Part shown: piece after piece, positions 1 through 7,713 of the stretch
How positions within the stretch are numbered: the stretch's first letter is position 1
Layout: each line of letters starts with the position of its first letter
Assembly (NCBI GenBank): GCA_030653255.1
Contig: JAURZS010000182.1
Span: 1 to 39,874, forward strand
Origin: Burkholderiaceae bacterium
GTDB taxonomy: Bacteria > Pseudomonadota > Gammaproteobacteria > Burkholderiales > Burkholderiaceae_C
DNA length: 39,874 nucleotides
Direction: 5' to 3'
Program-made: the position numbers and the translations under genes
Notes under the pieces: generated by a model
Database searches by the model: none
What the model was told of the DNA's origin: nothing
Seen by the model: the letters and a program-made list of their open reading frames with translations, nothing else

Positions 1-1038
1 GTTCCAGGGCGTGTCGCGCGGAATTCCGGCGGTCTCGGCATGGCGCATCAAATCGTCCTGCGCCTCCTTCCAGGCGGGTGTCTGCAGCACCTTGATCGCC
101 CCGGCGCGCAAGGTCAGGCGATCGTTCGGAATGACCAGGCCGTAGTCCACGCCGATGACGCGGCCGAAGCCGCGACAGGCTTCGCAGGCGCCATGCGCCG
201 AATTGAAGGAGAACTGCGAGGGCGTGGGCTCGGCATAACGCAGATCGCTCTCGGGGCAGTGCAGGCCGGTGGAGAACTTCCAGGTCACTGCGGCGCTGCT
301 TTCGGCCGGTGCCGCGCCGTCGGCTTCGGCCGCTGGCATGACGTACACCATCATTCGGCCGCTGCCGCGCTTGAGCGCGACTTCGATCGCCTCGATGGCG
401 CGCGCCTTGTCCGCCGTGCCGACACGAAAGCGATCCGCCACCACATCTACCACCTTGCGCGGCCCGGTTGGCGTGGCCACTTCGCGCTCGGCCTGCACGC
501 GGGTGAAGCCGCTGGCCGAAAGCCACTGAGCGATCTCCTGCGTGCTGGTGCCGGCCGGCAGTTCGACGGGAAAGGTCAGCACCAGGCGCGGGTCCTGCGC
601 GCCTGCGCGCTCCCGCATCTGGCTGTAGATGGTCTCCGGTGTGTCGTGCCGCACCGGCAATGCGGTCTCGCGGTCGAACAGCTGCGCGGCGCGGGCAAAC
701 AGCAGCTTGAGGTGGTCGTTGAGCTCCGTCATGGTGCCCACCGTGGAGCGCGAACTGCGCACCGGGTTGGTCTGGTCGATGGCGATGGCTGGCGGAACCC
801 CGTCGACACGGTCCACCGCAGGGCGGTCCATGCGGTCCAGGAACTGGCGGGCGTAGGCCGAGAAGGTCTCGACGTAGCGTCGCTGCCCCTCGGCATACAG
901 AGTGTCGAAAACCAGGCTGGACTTGCCCGACCCGCTGGGGCCGGTGACGACTGTCAGCTCGCCCGTGCGGATGTCCAGATCCAGGTTCTTGAGGTTGTGT
1001 TGGCGCGCGCCGCGGATGCGGATCAATCCCTGGGTCAT
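1..1038 (-). CDS. uvrA: UvrA-type excinuclease ABC ATPase, N-terminal 346 residues (runs off the left edge)
   Basis: UvrA proteins are DNA-binding ABC ATPases that detect damage in nucleotide excision repair. Translation from the ATG at 1036-1038 on the minus strand gives an open frame to base 1, so the gene is cut by the window edge. Visible are the N-terminal RIRGARQHNLKN strand, Walker A GPSGSGKS at residues 33-40, the YAEGQRRYVETFSAYARQFL block, and the Q-loop/UvrB-binding region starting near residue 118. In the first zinc-finger region only the second cysteine pair (C285, C288) is intact; the first pair is reduced to one cysteine (C261). The wording of the N-terminus (DQTNPVRSSRSTVGTMTELNDH in place of [22 protein letters not shown]) resembles the large secondary UvrA paralogs that I recall from Burkholderiales rather than the canonical enzyme. 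That subclass call is inference. It sits 99 bases downstream of the transporter gene on the same strand. I saw no CTGT-N8-ACAG LexA-type box in front of it. Confidence 0.9.
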   Translation of the reverse strand, partial: MTQGLIRIRGARQHNLKNLDLDIRTGELTVVTGPSGSGKSSLVFDTLYAEGQRRYVETFSAYARQFLDRMDRPAVDRVDGVPPAIAIDQTNPVRSSRSTVGTMTELNDHLKLLFARAAQLFDRETALPVRHDTPETIYSQMRERAGAQDPRLVLTFPVELPAGTSTQEIAQWLSASGFTRVQAEREVATPTGPRKVVDVVADRFRVGTADKARAIEAIEVALKRGSGRMMVYVMPAAEADGAAPAESSAAVTWKFSTGLHCPESDLRYAEPTPSQFSFNSAHGACEACRGFGRVIGVDYGLVIPNDRLTLRAGAIKVLQTPAWKEAQDDLMRHAETAGIPRDTPWN

Positions 1039-1137
1039 GAGGCCGGACTTTCGAAGCTAAGGCAGAAGATTCTAGGCACCCCGGCCAAACCGGGGTTCCC
1101 TGGGGGTATGGCGCCGGCCTGAGCCCCCCTGCATGCC

Positions 1138-2796
1138 TCAATCGTTGGCGTAGATGTCCACGTCCTTGGTTTCCTTCACGAATAGCAGGCCCACCACAAA
1201 GGTGATCGCCGCGATGATGATCGGATACCACAGCCCGTTGTACATATTGCCGGTCTGCGCCACGATGGCAAACGCCGTCGTGGGCAGCAGCCCACCGAAC
1301 CAGCCGTTGCCGATGTGGTAGGGCAGGCTCATCGAGGTGTAGCGGATGCGGGTCGGGAACATCTCGACCAGCATGGCCGCAATCGGGCCGTAAACCATGG
1401 TCACCAGTATCACGAGATAGGTCAGGATCGCGACCATCATGACCTTGTCCATCTTGGCCGGGTCTGCCTTGGCGGGATAGCCATCGGCCTTCAGCGTGTC
1501 AGCGACGGCCTTCTTGAATTCGGCGTCCTTCTTCTTCAGGTCGTCAGGCGACAGGCCCTTGGCCGAATAGCTGGGAATCGAGGTCTCGCCCACTTTGACG
1601 ACGGCCGGCGCGAGCGCCGCCCCAGCGACGTTGTCATAGCTCACCGAGGAGTTGGCCAGGACCTGTTTGGCGATGTCGCAGGAGCTGGTGAACTTTGCGG
1701 TGCCGGTCGGATTGAACTGGAACGAGCACTCGCTCGCGTCGGCAATCACCACCACCTTGTTCTTGGCTTGTGCTGCGTACAGGTCCGGGTTGGCAGCCTT
1801 GGTCAGCATGTTGAACACCGGGAAGTACGTCACCACGGCCAGCAGGCAGCCAGCCAGAATGATGGGCTTGCGGCCGATCTTGTCCGACAGGGAGCCGAAC
1901 ACGATGAAGAACGGTGTGCCGATGACCAGCGAGACCGCGATCATCAGGTTGGCGGTGACCGCATCCACCTTCAGCGCCTGGGTGAGGAAAAACAGCGCGT
2001 AGAACTGCCCGGTGTACCAGACCACGGCCTGGCCGGCGGTCAGACCGATGAGGGCCAGGATCACGATCTTCAGGTTCTTCCACTCGCCGAAGGATTCTGT
2101 CAGCGGCGACTTGGAGGTCTTGCCTTCCGACTTCATTTTCTGGAAGGCCGGCGACTCATTCAGGCTCAGGCGAATCCAGACCGACACCGCCAACAGCAGC
2201 ACCGACACCAGGAATGGGATGCGCCATCCCCAATCGCCGAATGCGGCCTCGCCCATCAGCGTGCGGGTGCCCAGAATCACGACCAGAGACAGAAACAATC
2301 CCAGGGTCGCCGTGGTCTGAATCCACGAGGTGTAGGCCCCGCGTTTGCCATGTGGCGCGTGCTCGGCCACATAGGTGGCTGCGCCCCCGTATTCGCCGCC
2401 GAGCGCCAGCCCCTGCAGCATGCGCAATGCGATCAGGATCACCGGCGCGGCCACGCCGATGGTGGCGTAGCTCGGCAGCAAGCCGACGATGAAGGTCGAC
2501 AGACCCATGATCAGGATCGTCACCAGGAAGGTGTACTTGCGGCCGATCATGTCGCCCAGCCGACCGAAGAAGATCGCACCGAAAGGCCGCACGATGAAGC
2601 CTGCCGCAAAAGCCAACAGCGCAAAAATGAAGGCCGATCCCGCGTCCAGTGCACTGAAGAATTGCTTGGCGATGATGGGCGCCAGCGAACCGTAGAGGTA
2701 GAAGTCGTACCACTCGAACACAGTGCCCAGCGAGGACGCAAAGATCACCTTGCGCTCTTCTGCCGACATGGGGCGATCCGCCGCAACAGTTGCCAT
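1138..2796 (-). CDS. MHS-family MFS transporter (metabolite:H+ symporter) with a long periplasmic insert
   Basis: This is a 552-residue major facilitator of the metabolite:H+ symporter group, an inner-membrane proton-coupled importer of organic acids or related small molecules; the substrate cannot be read from the sequence. Family marks are FEWYDFYLYG at residues 27-36, the loop 2-3 motif GRLGDMIGRK at 78-87, GGEYGGAATYVAEH at 133-146 and the loop 8-9 motif GSLSDKIGRKP at 301-311. An insert of about 118 residues (334-452) lies between predicted TM9 and TM10, which should face the periplasm. It contains two cysteines (C357, C373) and a charged lysine-rich stretch. The start chosen is the ATG at 2794-2796, which has GGAG nine bases upstream; a TTG five codons earlier gives METTIM but overlaps that ribosome binding site. 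It lies near a Bug receptor and acyl-CoA genes, so an acyl or carboxylate substrate is plausible. Confidence 0.92.
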   Translation of the reverse strand: MATVAADRPMSAEERKVIFASSLGTVFEWYDFYLYGSLAPIIAKQFFSALDAGSAFIFALLAFAAGFIVRPFGAIFFGRLGDMIGRKYTFLVTILIMGLSTFIVGLLPSYATIGVAAPVILIALRMLQGLALGGEYGGAATYVAEHAPHGKRGAYTSWIQTTATLGLFLSLVVILGTRTLMGEAAFGDWGWRIPFLVSVLLLAVSVWIRLSLNESPAFQKMKSEGKTSKSPLTESFGEWKNLKIVILALIGLTAGQAVVWYTGQFYALFFLTQALKVDAVTANLMIAVSLVIGTPFFIVFGSLSDKIGRKPIILAGCLLAVVTYFPVFNMLTKAANPDLYAAQAKNKVVVIADASECSFQFNPTGTAKFTSSCDIAKQVLANSSVSYDNVAGAALAPAVVKVGETSIPSYSAKGLSPDDLKKKDAEFKKAVADTLKADGYPAKADPAKMDKVMMVAILTYLVILVTMVYGPIAAMLVEMFPTRIRYTSMSLPYHIGNGWFGGLLPTTAFAIVAQTGNMYNGLWYPIIIAAITFVVGLLFVKETKDVDIYAND

Positions 2797-2969
2797 GATT
2801 GTTGTCTCCAAAAAGAGTTTCCGCCTTCACCATGAAAGCTGAACCGATTGTTGGAGGACGCACTGACCCTGCTCTGACGCCAAACCAACAGGGGCTTGCG
2901 CCAAACTGAACCCGCACTGACAACTTAAGGTAAAACCCGCAGGCTCCGTTCCGGAATGTGGAATTGCGC

Positions 2970-3620
2970 TCAGTCCTTGCGCCGTACGCCCACGGGCAGC
3001 GCATCCACGGCATGCCATTGCGGCCCGTCGAACCACGCGTCGCCCTGCAGGCAGGCGCGCAGCATGGGCAAGGCATCCAGCCCCCAGAACATCCGGTCCT
3101 GGGCACAGAACGCAGGCACCCCGAAAACGCCCTGCGCCAGGGCCTGCGCGCCGTTGGCCTGAAGCTGCGCCTTCACCTCCGGTCCAGCCGGGTCATGGCG
3201 TGGCTGCAGGCGCTGCGCCAGTACTTCGGTGCGGGCCGGGTCGGCCGCCTCTTCGCCGCCCTGCCAGACGTGGCGGAAGATCGTCTCGCACACCGCGCGG
3301 CTGACCTGTCCGGGCTGCTGCGGCGCAGCGCAAGCCAACGCAAGACGCAGCAGAGGCAGGGGATTGAAGGGATGACTGGCCGGCAGCTCCAGCCCGACAC
3401 CGAGTTCTTGTGCCATCCACAGAACGTGGCGATAGGTCCATGCGCGCTTGGGCGCGATTTCAGCCGGACCCAGCTGCCCGTGCGCCTTGAGCAGTCCGGC
3501 CAGCAACACAGGCCGGTAGTCCACGCTATGGCTCAACCCCTGCATGACCTGCGGCAAGCGCTGGAACGCCAGCCAGGAATAGGGTGACACGAAATCCAGA
3601 TAAAAAGTGATCTGCTTCAT
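2970..3620 (-). CDS. 2-hydroxychromene-2-carboxylate isomerase / kappa-class GST-like (DsbA fold)
   Basis: This 216-residue thioredoxin/DsbA-fold protein has the N-terminus of the HCCA isomerase and GST-kappa family: FYLDFVSPYSWLAF at residues 6-19, with Ser12 where DsbA has its CxxC. The C-terminal cis-proline segment is GVFGVPAF. Known family members are glutathione-dependent, either isomerising 2-hydroxychromene-2-carboxylate in naphthalene degradation or acting as transferases or disulfide enzymes. No other aromatic-degradation genes lie next to it, so the substrate is unknown. Its ATG overlaps the stop codon of the preceding gene by four bases (3617-3620), so it is probably translationally coupled to the YbaK-DUF1289 gene. 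The frame stays open upstream, but that reading lies inside the upstream gene. Confidence 0.88.
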   Translation of the reverse strand: MKQITFYLDFVSPYSWLAFQRLPQVMQGLSHSVDYRPVLLAGLLKAHGQLGPAEIAPKRAWTYRHVLWMAQELGVGLELPASHPFNPLPLLRLALACAAPQQPGQVSRAVCETIFRHVWQGGEEAADPARTEVLAQRLQPRHDPAGPEVKAQLQANGAQALAQGVFGVPAFCAQDRMFWGLDALPMLRACLQGDAWFDGPQWHAVDALPVGVRRKD

Positions 3621-4336
3621 GGCTTCGCCGTCACGAACTGAAAGCCCACGCGTCGCTCGATGCTGCGCCACACCTCGCGCTTGCCGGGTTCGCTCATGTC
3701 GCTCCACGCGGCAATCTCGTCGAGCGTACGGTAGCAGCCTTCGCACAGGCCGCTGGCCGGGTCCATGTGACAGACGGACACACACGGCGAGGGTTGTGCA
3801 TCTTGCGCGGCGCGCGCCTCCCGGGCGCGTGCGGCGAATATCTCCAGTGCGCGTTCGCTGCCGGGTATTCCTGGCGTCACATCGGCCCATGGAGCGCCAG
3901 TGAGCCGTTCGAGATCCTGTGGAAAAAGCCGGAACACCGCGTGCGGATGCCCCGCCGCAGCCCACACCTCATCGAAGCGCAGCAGCTCGCGGTCGATCAG
4001 GGCCACCGGCGCAGTGGCGTGCGCCAGCGGCGGCACACCACCAATGGCGAAACCGGTTCGCGCCCTCACGAAAGCGGCATCCGCCCGTCCCACCGGCCCG
4101 ACCAGCGCCGCCACCTTGCGCTCATCCACGCGCCGGTCGCCGCTGGCGATGACCAGCACGGCCGCGTCGTCCGACAGGCGTCGAAACAAGATACTCTTGG
4201 CCACCTGCCCGAGCTCGATGCCCAGCAGGTCCGCAGCCTGCTGCGCCGTGCGCGCGGCCTCGCTCAGCATGCGCGGCGCAGCTTCATAGCCCAGAGACTG
4301 CAAGGCGCAAACCACCCGCCGCACACCCTGCGGCAT
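3617..4336 (-). CDS. YbaK/EbsC aminoacyl-tRNA deacylase-like domain fused to a DUF1289 cysteine domain
   Basis: The protein has about 239 residues. The first roughly 150 resemble the YbaK/ProX family (editing deacylases that hydrolyse mischarged tRNA): AARTAQQAADLLGIELGQVAKS, a VASGDRRVDERKVA segment and the GGVPPLAH loop typical of this fold. After a short alanine/arginine-rich linker the C-terminus carries a DUF1289 domain with four cysteines in the order CVSVC...CEGC followed by YRTLDEIAAWSDM, a putative metal-binding module of unknown role. The two domains are usually separate genes. An ATG at 4334-4336 was chosen because MPQGVRRVV matches the expected family N-terminus; a GTG at 4358-4360 would add eight residues (MCGAELTP). 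Neither start has a clear ribosome binding site. It lies between HMG-CoA lyase and the isomerase-like gene with nearly no spacing, so all three are likely co-transcribed. Confidence 0.85.
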   Translation of the reverse strand: MPQGVRRVVCALQSLGYEAAPRMLSEAARTAQQAADLLGIELGQVAKSILFRRLSDDAAVLVIASGDRRVDERKVAALVGPVGRADAAFVRARTGFAIGGVPPLAHATAPVALIDRELLRFDEVWAAAGHPHAVFRLFPQDLERLTGAPWADVTPGIPGSERALEIFAARAREARAAQDAQPSPCVSVCHMDPASGLCEGCYRTLDEIAAWSDMSEPGKREVWRSIERRVGFQFVTAKP

Positions 4337-4365
4337 GGGCGTGAGTTCGGCGCCGCACACAGTGG

Positions 4366-5274
4366 TCAGCCGGCCCGCTTGTTGAGCACGGCCGTGGCTG
4401 CGCGCGAATTGGGCTTGCGCTGCAGAAAATCGCTGATGTACTTGCCGGCGTCAACGAGCTTGTCGAAATCGATGCCGGTGTCGATGTCCATGCCCCGCAG
4501 CATATAGGCCACGTCTTCGGTGGCGACATTGCCGGTCGCGCCCTTGGCATACGGACAGCCGCCTAAACCGGCGGAGGAGGTGTCGTACTGCCAGATGCCC
4601 ATCTCCAGGCAGATCAGGGTGTTGGCCGCCGCCTGTCCATAGGTGTCGTGGAAATGGCCGGAGACATCGTCGATGGCCCAGTGCTTGAGCGCAGCCTCCA
4701 TGGCACGCCGCACCTTGGTCGGCGTGCCCACGCCGATGGTGTCGGCCACACCCATGTGCTGCACGCCGATGTCCTTCATGAGCCGGGCCACGCGCTCCAC
4801 GCTGGAAGGCGGAACCTCGCCCTCATAGGGGCAACCGACCGCGCAGGAGATGGCGCCACGCACGAACACGCCCTGCGCGCGCGCCGCCTCGACCACCGGG
4901 CGAAAGCGCTCGATGCTCTCGGCGATGGAGCAATTGATGTTGCGCTGGCTGAAAGCCTCGCTGGCAGCGCCGAACACGACCACCTCATCGGGCCTGGATG
5001 CGAGCGCGGCCTCCAGCCCCTTCATGTTGGGCACCAGGACCGAATAGCGCACACCGGCTTTGCGCCGGATGCCCGCCATCACCTCGGCGGCATCTGCCAT
5101 CTGCGGCACCCATTTGGGCGACACGAAGCTGGTGACCTCGATCTCGGTGAGGCCCGCATCCTGCAGGCGATGCACCAGGCCGATCTTGATCTCGGCGGGC
5201 ACGGGTTCTTTTTCATTCTGCAGTCCGTCGCGCGGACCGACATCAACGAGTTTGACTTTGGTAGGTAGTGACAT
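4366..5274 (-). CDS. mvaB: Hydroxymethylglutaryl-CoA lyase
   Basis: HMG-CoA lyase splits (S)-3-hydroxy-3-methylglutaryl-CoA into acetoacetate and acetyl-CoA, the last step of leucine catabolism, in the cytoplasm. The 302-residue TIM barrel starts with KLVDVGPRDGLQNE; Arg15 and Asp16 match the catalytic pair of the human enzyme. The metal ligands are Asp16 and the HFHD motif (H207, H209), and the mobile loop SAGLGGCPYAKGATGN carries the catalytic Cys240. The length is usual for bacterial forms. The gene stands apart from the main liu array: a Bug receptor, a divergent CoA-transferase and ghrA lie between them. It completes the pathway encoded at 7.7-18.1 kb. The first 52 bases upstream separate it from the Bug gene, so it may be read from that promoter. 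No LiuR-like palindrome was seen directly in front of it. The symbol liuE is also used. Confidence 0.96.
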   Translation of the reverse strand: MSLPTKVKLVDVGPRDGLQNEKEPVPAEIKIGLVHRLQDAGLTEIEVTSFVSPKWVPQMADAAEVMAGIRRKAGVRYSVLVPNMKGLEAALASRPDEVVVFGAASEAFSQRNINCSIAESIERFRPVVEAARAQGVFVRGAISCAVGCPYEGEVPPSSVERVARLMKDIGVQHMGVADTIGVGTPTKVRRAMEAALKHWAIDDVSGHFHDTYGQAAANTLICLEMGIWQYDTSSAGLGGCPYAKGATGNVATEDVAYMLRGMDIDTGIDFDKLVDAGKYISDFLQRKPNSRAATAVLNKRAG

Positions 5275-5326
5275 TGAATTGAAGGCACCGCGCAGTGGGT
5301 GCGGGGCCTTGAAAAGATTATCCCTG

Positions 5327-6286
5327 CTATTGCCGTTCGATGCCTGCGGCCTTGATCACCGCCGACAGCCTTGTGAAATCACTGGCGATCTTCTCGGTAA
5401 ACTGCGCCGGCGTCGAGGCCCGCGGCTCCATGCCGATGGTCTCCAGCTGCGCGCTCACTTCGCGTACGGCCACGGCGGACCTCATCGCGGCGCTCAACTT
5501 CTCCAGAATCGCCGGCGGCGTGCCGGCCGGCGCCACCACGCCGATGAAGCCTTCGAGCTCCAGATCCTTGTAGCCGGCCTCGCGCACCGTTGGCACATTC
5601 GGCAGCACACTGGAGCGCTGCGTACCCATCACGGCCAGGGCCTTCAGAGTACCTGCGCGGATGTGCGGCATCACCGCACCGGGCGCCTCGAAGGAAATGT
5701 CGATGCGCCCGGCGAGCAAGTCCATCGCGACCTCGGCCGGACCCTTGTAGGACACATCCATGACCCGCGCGCCGGTGCTGGCCTTGAATATCTCACCCAG
5801 CAGGCGCGAGGTCTGCGAGGACACGCCATAGTTGAGCTTGCCCGGCGCGGCCTTGGCCATGCGCACCAGATCGTCGACCGTCTGCGCCGACGAGGACTTG
5901 TTCACCACCAGCATGGGCGCGATCACGCCGATGAGGGAAATCGGCGCGAAATCCTTCTCGACGTTGTAGGGCAGGTTCTTGGCGAAGGCCGCGCCCACCG
6001 TCATGGTGGCGGCACTGCCCGCCAGCAGCGTATAGCCGTCCGGCTTGCTGCGCGCGACATGGGTGTTGCCGATCTGGCCGTTGGCGCCGGGCCGGTTCTC
6101 GATGATGACCGGCTTGCCTAGTGCGTCCGCAAGCTTTTGCGACACTGCGCGCACGGCCACATCGGTGGTGGAGGCCGGAGGGAAAGGCACGACCAGCGTG
6201 ATGGGTCGGCTGGGGTAGACGTCTTGCGCGGCACAGGCGCCCGCGATTGTCAGCGCCAGGGCGCCCAAGGCAAAGTTGAATTTCAT
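5327..6286 (-). CDS. Bug-family (TctC-like) periplasmic solute-binding protein
   Basis: This 319-residue secreted protein has an N-terminal signal peptide (residues 1 to about 20, cleavage near ACAAQ) followed by YPSRPITLVVPFPP, the opening of Bug receptors of tripartite tricarboxylate transporters. Further family marks are VIIENRPGANGQIG, VARSKPDGYTLL, the ligand-contact stretch KLNYGVSSQTSRLLGE and the C-terminal PPAILEKLSAAM. Such receptors bind carboxylates in the periplasm. No TctA or TctB membrane genes occur in the window, which is usual for the many orphan Bug genes of Burkholderiales. The ATG at 6284-6286 has GGAG seven bases upstream. It diverges from a CoA-transferase and is followed on the same strand by HMG-CoA lyase, so it may bind a carboxylate that enters acyl-CoA metabolism; that is inference. 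Confidence 0.93.
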   Translation of the reverse strand: MKFNFALGALALTIAGACAAQDVYPSRPITLVVPFPPASTTDVAVRAVSQKLADALGKPVIIENRPGANGQIGNTHVARSKPDGYTLLAGSAATMTVGAAFAKNLPYNVEKDFAPISLIGVIAPMLVVNKSSSAQTVDDLVRMAKAAPGKLNYGVSSQTSRLLGEIFKASTGARVMDVSYKGPAEVAMDLLAGRIDISFEAPGAVMPHIRAGTLKALAVMGTQRSSVLPNVPTVREAGYKDLELEGFIGVVAPAGTPPAILEKLSAAMRSAVAVREVSAQLETIGMEPRASTPAQFTEKIASDFTRLSAVIKAAGIERQ

Positions 6287-6369
6287 AGTGTCTCCAGTTG
6301 ACGGGCGCGGATCATGGGTCTGCAAGGCCGGGCCGCCCCCGCAAAGCCCGTCGGGGCCAGCCCCTGTGC

Positions 6370-6429
6370 GGCCGATTGTCCTTGCTTCGCGCCTCCAGCG
6401 ACAGTCCCCTTGGGGGGGGACGATCGGCC
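6370..6429. repeat. Inverted repeat in the divergent promoter region of the Bug and CoA-transferase genes
   Basis: The arms GGCCGATTGTCC (6370-6381) and GGACGATCGGCC (6418-6429) are inverted copies that differ at one position, which could still form a G-T pair, separated by 36 bases. Inside the spacer lies a second small hairpin, GTCCCC...GGGGAC. It lies 27 bases before the CoA-transferase start and about 84 bases from the Bug start. It could be an operator pair or a structured leader; no regulator is identified. Confidence 0.4.
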
Positions 6430-6455
6430 CGTCCGCACGCGGCTATGATCCCGCC

Positions 6456-7691
6456 ATGGTTTCCCCCCTTTCCCCCTCTGGCACGGGACCGCTCAAAGGC
6501 CTCAAGGTCATTGAGATGGGCCAGCTGATTGCCGGCCCGTTCGCGGCCAAGACACTGTCCGATTTCGGCGCCGAAGTCATCAAGATCGAACCCCCGAAAA
6601 GCGGCGACCCCTTGCGCAAGTGGCGACTGCTGAAGGATGGCACCTCGGTGTGGTGGCAGGTGCAGTCGCGCAACAAGCGCTCGCTCGCCATGGATCTGCG
6701 CCAGCCCGAGGCGCGCGACATCGTGCGCGCGCTGGCCGCCGACGCCGACGTGCTGATCGAGAACTTCCGCCCTGGTGCCATGGAAGGCTGGGGCCTGGGC
6801 CCCGAAGACCTGCAGGCACGCAACCCGGGCCTGATCATGCTGCGCATCAGCGGCTACGGGCAAAGCGGCCCCTACCGCGACCGCCCCGGCTTCGGCGTGG
6901 TGGCCGAAGCCATGAGCGGCCTGCGCCACCTCACCGGCGAGCCGGGCCGCGTGCCGGTGCGCGTGGGTGTGAGCATCGGCGACACGTTGGCCTCGCTGCA
7001 CGGCGTCATCGGCATCCTGATGGCCCTGCACCATCGCCACGCCAGCGTCAGCCCCGAGGCGCCGCGCGGACGCGGGCAGGTGATCGACGTGGCCCTGTAC
7101 GAGGCCGTGTTCAACTGCATGGAGAGCCTGCTGCCCGAATACAGCGCCTTCGGCGCGGTGCGCGAGCCCGCCGGCTCCGCGCTGCCAGGCATTGCGCCGA
7201 CCAATGCCTACCGGTGCCGGGATGGCGGTTTTGCCCTGGTCGCGGGCAACGGCGACAGCATCTATCGCCGCCTCATGCAATGTATCGGGCGGCCCGACCT
7301 GGGCGAGGCGCCCGACCTGCAGGACAACGCCGGGCGCGTGGCGCGGGTGGACGAGCTGGACGCGGCCATCGGCGCCTGGACTGCGGGCCTCACGGTCGAT
7401 GAAGTTCTGGCAGCACTGGAACGCGCCGAAGTTCCCTGCGGAAAAATCTACACCGTGGCCGACATCGCCGCCGACCCCCACTACGCCGCGCGCGGCATGC
7501 TGCAGCAGATCACCATGACTGACGGCGCGCCCCTGACCGTGCCCGGCTTCGTGCCCAAGATGTCACTGACCCCCGGGGGCCACCGGCGCAATGCGCCGGG
7601 CATCGGACAGGATACCGATGCCGTGCTGCGCGAAGTGGGCCTGGACGAAGCGCAGATCAAGGTGCTGCGCGAGCGCGGCGTCGTCGCCTAG
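6456..7691 (+). CDS. CaiB/BaiF family III CoA-transferase
   Basis: Family III CoA-transferases move CoA between an acyl-CoA donor and a carboxylate through an aspartyl-CoA anhydride. This 411-residue protein has the usual opening GPLKGLKVIEMGQLIAGPFA, the GAEVIKIEPP and NKRSLAMDL blocks, ISGYGQSGPY, and Asp176 in GVSIGDTLAS at the catalytic position. Length is normal. The start is the ATG at 6456; the frame extends upstream but that part is low-complexity and unlike the family, and no strong ribosome binding site precedes the chosen ATG. It points away from the Bug receptor gene and converges on ghrA with 22 bases between the ends. Substrate unknown; the location between the HMG-CoA lyase and liu genes makes a short branched or C4-C6 acyl substrate possible, which is inference. 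Confidence 0.92.
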   Translation: MVSPLSPSGTGPLKGLKVIEMGQLIAGPFAAKTLSDFGAEVIKIEPPKSGDPLRKWRLLKDGTSVWWQVQSRNKRSLAMDLRQPEARDIVRALAADADVLIENFRPGAMEGWGLGPEDLQARNPGLIMLRISGYGQSGPYRDRPGFGVVAEAMSGLRHLTGEPGRVPVRVGVSIGDTLASLHGVIGILMALHHRHASVSPEAPRGRGQVIDVALYEAVFNCMESLLPEYSAFGAVREPAGSALPGIAPTNAYRCRDGGFALVAGNGDSIYRRLMQCIGRPDLGEAPDLQDNAGRVARVDELDAAIGAWTAGLTVDEVLAALERAEVPCGKIYTVADIAADPHYAARGMLQQITMTDGAPLTVPGFVPKMSLTPGGHRRNAPGIGQDTDAVLREVGLDEAQIKVLRERGVVA

Positions 7692-7713
7692 TCGTTCTGC
7701 GCCAGGCGTGGGC

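Noticed and set aside
1078-1096. ACCCCGG-CCAAA-CCGGGGT hairpin between the transporter and uvrA
   Set aside because: The 7-bp stem is not followed by a T-run on the minus strand, so it cannot be called a terminator; kept only as a possible structure.
40-1122. Plus-strand open frame at the left edge
   Set aside because: The minus strand encodes a clear UvrA N-terminus with Walker A; the plus frame is its shadow.
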